Below, piece after piece: positions 16,343 through 25,336 of a stretch of 58,088 nucleotides of DNA; the stretch's first letter is position 1; the number at the start of each line of letters is the position of its first letter. Source of the DNA: Desulfarculales bacterium (GTDB lineage: Bacteria; Desulfobacterota; Desulfarculia; Desulfarculales; Desulfarculaceae). The notes below the pieces were generated by a model. That model did not search any database. It saw only the letters and a list, made by a program, of their open reading frames with translations, and had not been told where the DNA came from. The position numbers were made by a program, and so were the translations under genes. The stretch lies in contig JAIRYI010000007.1 in assembly GCA_031267815.1 (NCBI GenBank), positions 1 through 58,088 on the forward strand, given 5' to 3'.

Positions 16343-18007
16343 TTAACGGACAAATGATTCCAGTATGGCGATCATCTCTTTATTATCTTTTTGCCGGGCC
16401 AGATACAAAGGCGTGTTATTTCTTTTCTCCCCGGCTTGCGGGTCGGCGCCCGCCTCCAGAAGCTTGCGGGCCATTTCCAGGTTATCCTTCATTACCGCGA
16501 TATACAGAGGCGGCTCATTGTAGTAGTTAAGTTTATTGATGTCCGCGCCAACCTCCAACAGGGCTTTTACCGTGCCGATTTTGCCCGCGGCAACCGCAAT
16601 ATGCAGCAGGGTTGATTCTTGAAAACCATTTGTTTGAGAGGTGAACAGCGTATCAGTACCTATGCTGCTATTGACTTCCGCCCCGGCCTTTACCAGTTCC
16701 TGCAGCATGGAGGCCTGTCCCTGGATCACCGCCTGATATAAAGCCCGGTCATAATTTTCGCCGATAAAATCATCGCCGGGCCGGCCTTTTTGCATAATCA
16801 GACTGAAAAGCTCGGGCGAATTATCCTCCACCGCCCACTCAAGCAAAGACCGCTTGCCTGGCTCTAACCAGGGGCGGGCATTTTTCTGCAACAACCATAC
16901 GGCTATTTCCTGGCTGCCGTTTTTCCAGGGCAGAACGGCCAAGGCCCGCATATTGCCTATATCCGCCGAAGCCCCTTTATCCAGCAGTATTTTTATTAGC
17001 TCTCGGCTTTTAGGAGCATTTTTAAGGGCATAATAAAGCGCGGGCCGGCCCTCGCTGTCCAGAGCGTTTACTTTGGCTCCGGCGCTCAACAGCCGCTCCA
17101 ACGCCGCGGGCGAGGCATCGTTTTTAACCGCTGAAGTTAATATAGGAGTTTTATCGGAAAGTTCGGCATTCACATCAGCCCCGTAAGCGATGAACAGATC
17201 CATCACCTCCAATCTGTCAAAAACCCAAGTCAGAGGCAGCCGGGCAGAGACATTCCCATTAGCTTTGACGTCTTGGTCCAACAGCAATTTTATTACTTCC
17301 AGGCTGCGATTCTGTTTTATAGCCTGATTCAGGGGATAGCCGAAAACAGGATCCCCGCTGTTTACGCCGGCGCCGTTTTCAATTAAAGTTTGTATATCCT
17401 GCGGACCGTAGCCCAGCATTACCGCCCTGGTTAAAGAAATAGAGGTAATGCCTCTTTGCTCTGCCTCTTCCCTGCTTTCATCCAAAATTTCCAATTCTCT
17501 GTGATTGGTCACCGCAACTGGAGAACTCCTTTTCGGAATATTCTCAACCGTGCTGGACAGCACCGCCCCGGCCTTGATAAGCAGGGCGCGCATGGCTTCA
17601 GATTTGGCTTTGTCCAAAGGATAGCGCCCCCTAAGACCCAGGTTAGGATTAGCGCCCTTATTCAGCAGCAGCCTGGCTATGGGCAAATTGTCGCGCGCGG
17701 CGGCCCACCATAAAGCGGTGTAGCCGTCAGCGGTAATTACATTGGGGTTGGCGCCATAGCGCAGAAAGGTGCCCACCTCCACCGGATCGTTCTCTTCTAC
17801 CGCCAGCCAAAGCATGGTTTCTCCGTGTTCGTCATAGGCGTCTATCAGGGGAATGGGGGCGTCATCCGGCAAATTATTTCTTATGCGGTAGACAGAGCCG
17901 AGATCAATATAGCGCCCCAGCTCATCTCTGACAATCCATCCCAGAGCGCCCAGGACAGGAGAAGACAGACCCAACAAAATCACAAGCGCGGCTATATATT
18001 TGAACAT
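16343..18007 (-). CDS. Exported ankyrin-repeat protein
   Basis: The 554-residue protein has a signal peptide (residues 1-20, ending SPVLG-A). It then has about a dozen ankyrin repeats of about 33 residues, with clear units such as GETMLWLAVEEND...LRYGANPNVI, GYTALWWAAARDN...LLNKGANPNLG and, near the end, LHIAVAAGKIGTVKALLEVGAD and TPLYLARQKDNKEMI. Export means the repeats work in the periplasm or outside the cell. No partner can be assigned. GGAG lies eight bases before the ATG, just after the MFS stop codon (14-base gap), suggesting one transcript with the MFS and Sel1 genes. Confidence 0.88.
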   Translation of the reverse strand: MFKYIAALVILLGLSSPVLGALGWIVRDELGRYIDLGSVYRIRNNLPDDAPIPLIDAYDEHGETMLWLAVEENDPVEVGTFLRYGANPNVITADGYTALWWAAARDNLPIARLLLNKGANPNLGLRGRYPLDKAKSEAMRALLIKAGAVLSSTVENIPKRSSPVAVTNHRELEILDESREEAEQRGITSISLTRAVMLGYGPQDIQTLIENGAGVNSGDPVFGYPLNQAIKQNRSLEVIKLLLDQDVKANGNVSARLPLTWVFDRLEVMDLFIAYGADVNAELSDKTPILTSAVKNDASPAALERLLSAGAKVNALDSEGRPALYYALKNAPKSRELIKILLDKGASADIGNMRALAVLPWKNGSQEIAVWLLQKNARPWLEPGKRSLLEWAVEDNSPELFSLIMQKGRPGDDFIGENYDRALYQAVIQGQASMLQELVKAGAEVNSSIGTDTLFTSQTNGFQESTLLHIAVAAGKIGTVKALLEVGADINKLNYYNEPPLYIAVMKDNLEMARKLLEAGADPQAGEKRNNTPLYLARQKDNKEMIAILESFVR

Positions 18008-18021
18008 ATCAAATTCTCCGT

Positions 18022-19203
18022 TTAGGGGCCGGTTTTCATTTTTACCGTCCCGAGGGTAAAGGCAGTCAGCAAACCCAGCAGGGCGGCGGTCAGGCCCAGG
18101 ATGAAAACCACTCCATAGCCCAGATGATCGGCGCAGATCCCCGCTAAAGGCGCGGTGGCGGCATAGGCTATATCCTGAAAAACAGAGAATCCGCCAATGG
18201 CCGTGCCCCGCAGTTCCGGAGACACCCGGCGGATTACTTCCACTCCCATGGACGGATATACCATAGAGCAGCCGGCGCCGGTAAAAAAAGCCCCGGTCAG
18301 GGCGGCTTCATAAGACCAGGCCTGCCATAGAAGAAATTGTCCGCAGGCTTCAACCGTAAGGGATATGAGAGCTACTTTTTTCCCGCCGAATCTGTCGGGC
18401 AGATGGCCGCAGCCCAGCCTGACCAGAACGAAACCCAGGCCGAAGCAGGTCATGCCGAAGCCGGCGTGGGGCCAGCCTTTACTGGCAAAATAGAGGACAA
18501 TAAACGCCCCCAAAGCCGCGAATCCCACGCCCTGAAAGCCCACAACCGCCCCCTGCCGCCAGACCGTGCCCAGCATGCGCAGAAAAGATTCTTTTTTATT
18601 ATGACCGGGCAGAGTTAAGGGGCTGGGCATAGTCCGGATCATGCCCAGCCCCAAGAGGGGCAGAGGAAGGCAGAGAAGCATCAGTACAGCAAATCCGGCC
18701 CGCTCCGTCAGCATAAAGCCCAGAGGCGCGCCGGCGGCAATGGCGCCATAGATGATCATGCCCACGGTGGAGAATACGATTCCGGAGCGGTGGGCGCCCA
18801 GCAGGGAGATATTCCAGCTGAGCATACCCACTAAGACCAGGCTCTCGCCCAGGCCCAGGAGAAGACGCCCGGCCAGTAATAAGGCGTAAGCGGGGCCCGG
18901 AGAGGGGAAATCCAGGCCCACCGCCATAGCGCAAAAAGCGCTGGCCAGAATATAGATCGACAGACCCCGGGTCATACAGGCCTTGCCTCCCCTGCGGTCG
19001 GAAAATCTGCCCGCGTAGCCGCGGGCTAAAATGGTGCTTACAAAGGGAATCCCCACTGCCAGGCCTCCCAAGCCGGCGCTTAAAGCCCATTCCCGGATGA
19101 CAAAGGTTGAGATGAGGGGCAAAGGCATGGCTACCGCCAGATAGGAAAGGAAAAGAGCCGCCGCGCTCCATAATAAATAACGGATATCAGTTTGCATAAT
19201 CAT
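18022..19203 (-). CDS. Major facilitator transporter, YfcJ/YhhS-like
   Basis: The 393-residue protein has twelve predicted membrane segments. The N-terminal part (FLSYLAVAMPLPLISTFV, then AVGIPFVSTILARGYAGRFSDRRGGK) matches the YfcJ/YhhS group of uncharacterised MFS transporters, including the conserved loop RGYAGRFSDRRGGK between segments 2 and 3. The substrate is unknown; drug or sugar efflux has been proposed for relatives. The start may be ATG 19203 or, with better spacing from GAG, ATG 19197. It leads a minus-strand set with the ankyrin and Sel1 genes. Confidence 0.82.
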   Translation of the reverse strand: MIMQTDIRYLLWSAAALFLSYLAVAMPLPLISTFVIREWALSAGLGGLAVGIPFVSTILARGYAGRFSDRRGGKACMTRGLSIYILASAFCAMAVGLDFPSPGPAYALLLAGRLLLGLGESLVLVGMLSWNISLLGAHRSGIVFSTVGMIIYGAIAAGAPLGFMLTERAGFAVLMLLCLPLPLLGLGMIRTMPSPLTLPGHNKKESFLRMLGTVWRQGAVVGFQGVGFAALGAFIVLYFASKGWPHAGFGMTCFGLGFVLVRLGCGHLPDRFGGKKVALISLTVEACGQFLLWQAWSYEAALTGAFFTGAGCSMVYPSMGVEVIRRVSPELRGTAIGGFSVFQDIAYAATAPLAGICADHLGYGVVFILGLTAALLGLLTAFTLGTVKMKTGP

Positions 19204-19323
19204 CTCAAGTCAGCCCTTGGGGCGGCAAGGCGATTCTCTGCCCGGAGAGCTTTTCCTTTCAGGCCAGCCCCGGAAATTATTGGACGCACGAAGGTCAGCC
19301 TGATACCATCTTTTTACATACAG

Positions 19324-19746
19324 CTATAAACCGTAGATTTTATATTTATTATAGATTAAATCAACATATTCATCTTCAATATTATACATCCAGACATTTG
19401 CATCCATTAAAGTTGTATACCAAGCCTGATCTTTTAGTCCTAGATCTATCAAATTTTCTGCATTGCTTTTTTTGACAGATCTCAAAATAGCCGGCGTTAA
19501 TACCAAACCTATAATAAATAGCCACCAACTATAAAGAAAACTTAAAAAAATCGAAATAACGAAAATCGCGAGAGCAATAAATGACCATAAATGACTGGCA
19601 GCTTTGATCGGCATAGGTATTTTGCCATGAATCACTATTTGAGTCGCTATATGGTTAAGAATGCCCAACCGTAAAATACCGTTATTTACCAATCCAAGCA
19701 TTTCATAATATGGAATTTTTATTTTATCATTATAAAATACTTTCAT
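19324..19746 (-). CDS. Hypothetical membrane protein, AT-rich
   Basis: This 140-residue protein has two adjacent membrane segments (about residues 50-88, HLWSFIALAIFVISIFLSF and WWLFIIGLVLTPAIL). They are flanked by a soluble N-terminal part and a Tyr/Asp-rich tail. The gene is strikingly AT-rich compared with its neighbours, which suggests transfer. I do not recognise the family. The start ATG 19746 has no strong ribosome site. Confidence 0.6.
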   Translation of the reverse strand: MKVFYNDKIKIPYYEMLGLVNNGILRLGILNHIATQIVIHGKIPMPIKAASHLWSFIALAIFVISIFLSFLYSWWLFIIGLVLTPAILRSVKKSNAENLIDLGLKDQAWYTTLMDANVWMYNIEDEYVDLIYNKYKIYGL

Positions 19747-19940
19747 GAATAATCCTCAGCTACAATTATAGTTATAGAAACTAGGATTGTGCCGGGATAT
19801 CTTAAATAATTTTAAGCTATGGCCCGGCATTTGCGTTAATTTGCCTTTAGCCGAATGAGATCGCTATGATCTTCCTCAATTATAAAAACATACGGTCAGA
19901 GGAATACAGTTGCAAAGCCCATGCCTGTTGTTTTGATACT

Positions 19941-20900
19941 TTAAATTGGAAGTTTATATTCGCTAATGTCAAACCCGGCATCAACATAACCTTGAAGGAT
20001 ATCCTCATAATATCCGGCCCGGAGAGAAATTCGCCGTTCTTTGCCTTTTTTTGTCATAACATATGCCATGGCGGAAAAACAGTTGCCCTCAAATTCAGTA
20101 ATTATCTCAATTTTTACATAGTTATGCGGGTAGCCCTCACATGCATCTAAATTATCTTCGTCCGCCGATGTAATCTCCCATAGAAATGCGGGTACACTCA
20201 TGCCGACACAAGGCTCTATGTTGGCATAATTCGGTAGCGTGAGTTGATAGTTTTTTACATACGTTTTGCCGATCCCGGTTGCGCCAGGACATCTGTCCCG
20301 CATTTGCTTTTTGTTCATATTAGAACCATAGGCAATATAGTAACGTTGGCTCGATTTCAGAGTATCGATAATATTTCTCCAATCGTACGCATAATCTTCA
20401 CCCCAAGCACCGCAATTCTTTCCCCGGAAAAGATTGAGTTTATATTCATAAATAATATTGTGAATTAAGCAGTGAAATTCCGGGCATAACTGACGTTCTC
20501 TTTTCAGAAAGTCTTTAAGACCGCCTTTAATAAAAATATTCATGGCCTTAATACGTCCGTCCTCCGCTTCATAACCGTGACCACCCAGACTTCTGGATAA
20601 ACTTGCGTTCAACGCACGGCGCAGAGGGTCTTCCGCCTTCCGGTTTCCGGTTAGTATTTCACGCATAAGAATTGCCGCGCCCAGGTAAGTTGGGACGTAA
20701 CAAAAATCTATCCGCGCATCGCTTTCAATGGCATATGAATCGACCAATTTGAACGAGCCGTCAGCATCTTGAAAAGAAATCAGCTCCTCAATGGTAAGTT
20801 CAGCCTCGGGAACGCCGCTTAGTTTATTGTTGAGAGACGTTAACATTGCCTCCAATTTTTCGAAATCCGGTCTGCCAGATGATAATCGTATAAGCGTCAT
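19941..20900 (-). CDS. Two-domain protein with C-terminal gamma-glutamylcyclotransferase (GGCT/AIG2-like) domain
   Basis: The C-terminal half (about residues 178-319) is a GGCT-like fold. It begins YYIAYGSNMN, has RCPGATGIGKTYVKNYQLTL, and keeps the catalytic-type glutamate in DACEGYPHNYVKIEI. GGCT enzymes release 5-oxoproline from gamma-glutamyl compounds. The N-terminal ~170 residues are unassigned but include FQDADGSFKL and GHGYEAEDGR, faintly like the QxxDGSW motifs of alpha-alpha toroid proteins. The frame extends upstream to 20939, but AGGAGG nine bases before ATG 20900 decides the start, giving 319 residues. It follows an HTH regulator gene by 82 bases, and both are less GC-rich than the chromosome around them. 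Confidence 0.75.
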   Translation of the reverse strand: MTLIRLSSGRPDFEKLEAMLTSLNNKLSGVPEAELTIEELISFQDADGSFKLVDSYAIESDARIDFCYVPTYLGAAILMREILTGNRKAEDPLRRALNASLSRSLGGHGYEAEDGRIKAMNIFIKGGLKDFLKRERQLCPEFHCLIHNIIYEYKLNLFRGKNCGAWGEDYAYDWRNIIDTLKSSQRYYIAYGSNMNKKQMRDRCPGATGIGKTYVKNYQLTLPNYANIEPCVGMSVPAFLWEITSADEDNLDACEGYPHNYVKIEIITEFEGNCFSAMAYVMTKKGKERRISLRAGYYEDILQGYVDAGFDISEYKLPI

Positions 20901-20982
20901 TGTAAGGTTCCTCCTGGTTTTTATTGCACACTTAATCATAAATCCTGCTTACAGTGGAAACCATACAATAACATTTCCGTTT

Positions 20983-21630
20983 TTATTTATAGTCAACCAT
21001 TGTCCAATCTATAATGACGTTGTTATAATTTATTGTCCTGGTGGTACCGTCAGATAATTTTAATTCAAGCGTATTCCCTCGGGTACGGGCAAGCCGAGCC
21101 TTAATTATTTCATTTTTTCCATTGTCATTAACAATTTCTATAGGAATCTCATTACCACTTTTTTCCCAAAAAATCAGTTTATAGTCATTTGACTTTTGGA
21201 ATGCCTCTTCTTCCGGCAAGTTCCTTATTACAACCATGCGATGCCCTGGTTTAAGCTTGCCCGCAAGCCGTTTTTCGGCATAGGGGGTAATCTGGCTACG
21301 TATACAGTCTAACAAACGACCGTAAACCTCATGATGCAGTCCTTCGCTTGCCTCTTCCAGTAATTTCAGCAAAGCAAATAATTCGCTAAGATTCAGAGCA
21401 AGGAATATGGGGTGTATGGTTGACTTATAAGACAAATTGGCATGGCCTCTCCGCTGTTCCTCAATCTGAATTTTGGTCCCCAGTACAGTCATCCCAGTGC
21501 GCAATGCCTGTAAATCGGTACGGATGGTACGATCATCATCAAATTCAAAATATTCAGCTATTTCTGATGTTTTCATTTCCTTGCCATGTAGCAGTTTGAG
21601 GATCTCAAGGCGCCGTTCTAATTTTCTCAT
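20983..21630 (-). CDS. HTH transcriptional regulator (DeoR/WYL-like N-terminus)
   Basis: The 215-residue protein starts with a winged helix-turn-helix (RRLEILKLLHGKEMKTSEIA, then the recognition part DDDRTIRTDLQALR) typical of DeoR-like and WYL regulators. The middle (about 75-125) is helical, and the C-terminal part is beta-rich (LELKLSDGTTRTINYNNVII), possibly a ligand-binding WYL/WCX-like domain in degenerate form. It probably controls itself and the downstream two-domain cyclotransferase gene. A candidate -10 box (TATAAT on the minus strand, 21668-21673) lies about 38 bases before the start. Base composition suggests transfer with its neighbour. Confidence 0.72.
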   Translation of the reverse strand: MRKLERRLEILKLLHGKEMKTSEIAEYFEFDDDRTIRTDLQALRTGMTVLGTKIQIEEQRRGHANLSYKSTIHPIFLALNLSELFALLKLLEEASEGLHHEVYGRLLDCIRSQITPYAEKRLAGKLKPGHRMVVIRNLPEEEAFQKSNDYKLIFWEKSGNEIPIEIVNDNGKNEIIKARLARTRGNTLELKLSDGTTRTINYNNVIIDWTMVDYK

Positions 21631-21667
21631 CGCACTCTCTCTATAACGCTTGACTATACTGAAAACA

Positions 21668-21697
21668 TTATATCACTGCACATATATAGCCATAATA
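21668..21697 (-). promoter_or_regulatory. Candidate promoter of the HTH regulator gene
   Basis: On the minus strand, TATAAT (21668-21673) matches the -10 consensus exactly. Seventeen bases upstream is TTATGG, a weak -35 box. The transcript would start about 30 bases before the regulator's ATG. This is pattern matching only. Confidence 0.35.
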
Positions 21698-21795
21698 CCT
21701 CAGCGCACTGCATCCCATAATCTCACATACCTCTGCTGGCACTGCCGCCCGCCAACAAAATTACAAGGATGCCCTTACCAGCTTTTCAGGAGGCA

Positions 21796-22449
21796 TCAGT
21801 CTGTTTTCTCTTCTTCCAGCCTGCGTTCAAGCGCCTGATAGATATCTTCCTGCAAAGAGCGGCTTATATTTTCCATAGCCTTGCTCAAGCCCAGGGCCAT
21901 GGCCAAGGGCGAGCCGTCTTCCACTTTTTCCTCACCCCGGTAGGAGCGCTGAAATAAAAGGCTTGGGAGCAGGTCGGGATACTGCCCGTCCAGCAGGGCG
22001 CAGTTCAGGGTCAGGCGCACCCGGTAACCGCTGTCCTCTTCTTCTGGGCCATAATTCGCAAGCAGAATCTCCTCCACCGCTCCTTCCAGTTTGAAGCGGG
22101 CCAGGGTATTGGGCAGCACCGCCTGGAACAGAGCGCCGGCGCGCAGATCGCGGAGCAGATATTCGTAACATATATCCGCCGGATAAATCCGCCAGCGTGA
22201 ATAATTATAATTTTGCCGGATTCCTGGGCGGGGGCTGAAAATCATATCTTGGGTATTGAATTCCTGGGATGAAGTGAAACGCTCCACCCGCACCGCTGCC
22301 GGCAAAGGAGGAGGGGCAGGGACAAAGTGGGGCGGAGGGTAATCAAAAATATAAAAATTGGTGGTTATGGCCGGCCGGGGAGAAGGCAGGCATCCGGCCA
22401 GGGCGGCCAGAGGGATTGCCAGCAGCAACAGGAAAAAGCGCTGGTTCAT
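21796..22449 (-). CDS. ABC-transport auxiliary outer-membrane lipoprotein (PqiC/YmbA-like)
   Basis: The 217-residue protein has a lipoprotein signal ending LAALAGC. The mature part (NFYIFDYPPP, later RVERFTSSQEFNTQDMIF and GALFQAVLP) fits the ABC-transport auxiliary component family, whose members pair with MCE-domain proteins in the periplasm and outer membrane. It overlaps the MlaD-like gene by four bases and is last in the permease-ATPase-MCE-lipoprotein order, so it is probably the outer-membrane end of that lipid transport system. Confidence 0.83.
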   Translation of the reverse strand: MNQRFFLLLLAIPLAALAGCLPSPRPAITTNFYIFDYPPPHFVPAPPPLPAAVRVERFTSSQEFNTQDMIFSPRPGIRQNYNYSRWRIYPADICYEYLLRDLRAGALFQAVLPNTLARFKLEGAVEEILLANYGPEEEDSGYRVRLTLNCALLDGQYPDLLPSLLFQRSYRGEEKVEDGSPLAMALGLSKAMENISRSLQEDIYQALERRLEEEKTD

Positions 22450-23363
22450 CTTATTTCCTCCTGGGGCAGGGGAGGCGGCGGCTGGCTGAAAATAATATCA
22501 GAAGGCGCGTTCTCCAGCCGGCCGCTCATACGGGACAAACGCTCGCTGGTCATCTCCAGGTTCTGTCCCAGGCGCAAGAGCGCCTCGCCCAGCTCATCCA
22601 TATAAAGGTTGATTTTCCCGCTCAATTTGTCCAACTCCATTTTTTCTATCTGTTCTTTTATATTCTGGCTGACTTCCCGCATATCCCGGCTGGCCTTGAT
22701 GATGGAATCCGCCACCCCTGATCCGTTGTTGCTTTTGCCCAGGCGGGCCAGTTCCGCGCTGAATGTTTCCAGATTTTTACTGGTGATGTACAGAGAAGAA
22801 ATAGTCATCTGCATTTCCCGGTTATCGGCAATTTTTTGCATGCTAGTGAGCAGGCTGTCAAGCCGCTTGCTCAGACCCTCAAAGTCAACCGCGCTCAGTT
22901 TGTCCATAACGGTCTCAACTGAAGTCATGACTTTTTGAATGCCTCGGACATAGGAAGGGATAACCATATAGGGGGTGTTGAAATCCACCCTGGGGCTTTG
23001 CTGGACCGCGGTGTTGTCCTGAGGAACCAGTTCGATATAAGCCATACCGGTTATGCCGGTGAAGGCAATACCGGCCATAACCATTTTGGCGAAAGAGTCA
23101 TCGCCTCTGACGCTGTAAATTATCTGAATCAGATAAGGGTCGGGAGCCACGCTGATATCCACCACCTTGCCCACATCTATGCCTTGATATTTTACCGGAG
23201 AACCAACCTGCACGCCTTGTACGGAATCGCTGAAATAGCTGACATAATTTTGCGCGCCGCCGCCGCTTTCCTGTCCGCCCACCCAGATAAGGGAGCCGGC
23301 CAGCAAAACAAAGCCCAGCAAAACGAAAAAACCAAGTTTAAACATGGAAGCGTGCCTGACCAT
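22446..23363 (-). CDS. mlaD: MlaD-family MCE-domain substrate-binding protein
   Basis: The 305-residue protein has one N-terminal membrane anchor (about residues 8-28) and an MCE domain (about 35-115). That domain has the typical GSPVKYQGIDVGKVVDI and FAKMVMAGIAFTGITGMAYIEL stretches. A long helical tail (about 130-280) likely forms a coiled coil. In the Mla system the MCE protein forms a hexameric ring that carries phospholipids between membranes. It lies between the ATPase gene (7-base gap) and the lipoprotein gene (overlap). Confidence 0.9.
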   Translation of the reverse strand: MVRHASMFKLGFFVLLGFVLLAGSLIWVGGQESGGGAQNYVSYFSDSVQGVQVGSPVKYQGIDVGKVVDISVAPDPYLIQIIYSVRGDDSFAKMVMAGIAFTGITGMAYIELVPQDNTAVQQSPRVDFNTPYMVIPSYVRGIQKVMTSVETVMDKLSAVDFEGLSKRLDSLLTSMQKIADNREMQMTISSLYITSKNLETFSAELARLGKSNNGSGVADSIIKASRDMREVSQNIKEQIEKMELDKLSGKINLYMDELGEALLRLGQNLEMTSERLSRMSGRLENAPSDIIFSQPPPPLPQEEIR

Positions 23364-23370
23364 AACTCAA

Positions 23371-24144
23371 TTACTCCGTCCCGCGCTCAAGCCGGCGGTT
23401 GAAAAAATCCCGGACTTTTCGTTGTTCCGACGTCTTCATTTCGTCTTCGGTACCCATAGCCAGAATCCCCGCCCGCCCTTTTTCCAGCATGATTATCCGT
23501 TCCGCCACCGCCGCGATGGAGGCCAGTTCATGGCTCACCACCACCATGGTGGTCTTCAGCCCCTGATTCAACTCTAAAATAAGCTGATCCAGCTCCGCTG
23601 AAGTTATGGGATCCAGCCCGGCGGAAGGCTCGTCTAAAAACAATACCGGGGGATCCAAAGCCATGGCTCTGGCCAGCCCAGCCCTTTTCCGCATGCCCCC
23701 GCTGATTTCCGCGGGCAGATGATTTTCATAACCGTCCAAGCCCACCAGAGCTAGTTTCATCCGGGCAATCTCGCGGGCCGCGGCTGGTTTGAGGCGGGCG
23801 AAATCCAGCAAAGGCAAAGAGACATTTTCCGCCAGGGTCATGGAGGCAAATAAAGCCCCGGACTGAAAGAGGACTCCGACTTTGCGGTAAAGGGCTTCCA
23901 TCTGTTCCCCCCCGGCTTTCCGGGCGTCAACTCCGGCCAGGATTATTTGCCCTTTGCTCAGAGGAGCGAGGCCGACAATGGCGCGCAGAAGAGTGGATTT
24001 GCCGCAGCCGCTGCCGCCCACAATAAAGAGGCGCTCACCCGTCCGCACCGCCAAATCAATATCCCGGAGAATATAGTTGCCCGCGTAGGCCACGGCAATA
24101 TCCCGCGCTTCTATTATATGGTCCGTAGTTTCACCAGCCGCCAT
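23371..24144 (-). CDS. mlaF: Mla-type ABC transporter ATP-binding protein
   Basis: This is the ATPase of the lipid transporter. It shows Walker A GGSGCGKST, the Q loop in VGVLFQSGALF, signature ISGGMRKRAGLARA and Walker B VLFLDEPSAGLDP. The SGGM variant of the signature and the GALFASMTL motif are characteristic of MlaF-type ATPases. The frame is open from 24162, but ATG 24144 is preferred: it overlaps the permease gene by 14 bases rather than 32. It is about 257 residues long from there. Confidence 0.93.
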   Translation of the reverse strand: MAAGETTDHIIEARDIAVAYAGNYILRDIDLAVRTGERLFIVGGSGCGKSTLLRAIVGLAPLSKGQIILAGVDARKAGGEQMEALYRKVGVLFQSGALFASMTLAENVSLPLLDFARLKPAAAREIARMKLALVGLDGYENHLPAEISGGMRKRAGLARAMALDPPVLFLDEPSAGLDPITSAELDQLILELNQGLKTTMVVVSHELASIAAVAERIIMLEKGRAGILAMGTEDEMKTSEQRKVRDFFNRRLERGTE

Positions 24145-25336
24145 ACAGTTGCACCATGGCAAAAAGAGAATCCACCAGGATAATTACAAAAATTGAAGTA
24201 ACCACTGAAGAGGTGGCGGCCTGCCCCACCGCGCTGGCTCCGCCCCGCACCATAAAACCTCTCTGGCAGCCTATCGCGGCGATGAGAAAAGCGAAAACCG
24301 TCACTTTCAGGCCGCTCAAAATGAGATCGGAAGGGGCCAGGATGCTGACGGTGTTATTTATATAGGAATGGGCGCTTAAACCCATCAGGGCCACCCCTAC
24401 CGTCACACCTCCCAGGATGCCGAAAAAATTGGCGAACATAGCCAACAGGGGCATCACCAGCACCGTGGCGGTTATTCTGGGTATGGCCAGAAATAAAATA
24501 GGGTCATAGCCCATCACCGCCAGGGCGGCCAGTTCCTCATTTTCTTTCATGGCGCCGATTTCAGCGGCAAAAGACGACCCGGAACGTCCGGCCAGGACGA
24601 TGGCGGTCATAATCGGCCCCAGTTCCTTGACCATGGCTACCGCCACCAGCGAGGATACATATATTTCCGCCCCATAAGGCCTGAGCTGCATTATGGACAT
24701 GAAAGAAATAATCATTCCCAAAAGCAGGGCGATAAGCCCGATTACCGGCAGCCCGCCCCATCCCACCAGCTGCATCTGCAGCGCCATATCTTTCCAGCGC
24801 AGCAACCGGGGGCACAGGCACAGGCGCAGGCTCAAGTAGATTATATTGCCAAAAAATTCAGTCAAAGCATACAAGTCTTGCAAAAAGGCGTGCGTGGCCA
24901 TGCCCAGGGAGACAATGGGACCCAGCCGGCCCAGCCCGGCCCGCAGCGGCTCTTTATTGCGGCCGGAGCGGTGATCAACAAGTTCTTTGATCCGCGCCAG
25001 CTCAGGTTTAAGCCCTTTTATGCGTACAGGCGGCAGGCCGAAATCGCCGGAACCGGTTTCCAGGCGGCTCAGGAACAGACAACTGGCGCTGTCCAGATAA
25101 TCCAGCCCGCTTAAATCCAGGTCCAGAAATTCCGGCAGGGAAGGCTGATGGCTCAGGGAAAGGAAGTATTTTTCCAAGCCGGCCAGATCGTTCACGCTCA
25201 CGGCTCCGCTGCAATACAAAGTCCATTCCCGGTTTTTTGTCCGATCCAGCCGCAAAGAGGCCGCGTTGCGGGAATAAATTTCCAGACTCTGCCTGTCTTC
25301 CAAAGAGATTTCACCTTTACAATAAGTTGCCGGCAA
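24131..25336 (-). CDS. mlaE: MlaE-type permease fused to an N-terminal STAS domain
   Basis: The 401-residue protein joins a STAS-like domain (about residues 25-130, with SGLDYLDSASCLFLSRLE) to an MlaE permease (about 150-401). Permease motifs include LLGMIISFMSIMQLRPYGAEIYVSSLV and VLAGRSGSSFAAEIGAMKENEELAALAVMG in overlapping stretches. In E. coli the STAS part is a separate protein, MlaB; fusion to the permease occurs in many deltaproteobacteria and chloroplast relatives. It is the first gene of the four-gene operon, which lacks a separate MlaB and MlaC. Confidence 0.92.
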   Translation of the reverse strand: MPATYCKGEISLEDRQSLEIYSRNAASLRLDRTKNREWTLYCSGAVSVNDLAGLEKYFLSLSHQPSLPEFLDLDLSGLDYLDSASCLFLSRLETGSGDFGLPPVRIKGLKPELARIKELVDHRSGRNKEPLRAGLGRLGPIVSLGMATHAFLQDLYALTEFFGNIIYLSLRLCLCPRLLRWKDMALQMQLVGWGGLPVIGLIALLLGMIISFMSIMQLRPYGAEIYVSSLVAVAMVKELGPIMTAIVLAGRSGSSFAAEIGAMKENEELAALAVMGYDPILFLAIPRITATVLVMPLLAMFANFFGILGGVTVGVALMGLSAHSYINNTVSILAPSDLILSGLKVTVFAFLIAAIGCQRGFMVRGGASAVGQAATSSVVTSIFVIILVDSLFAMVQLYGGW

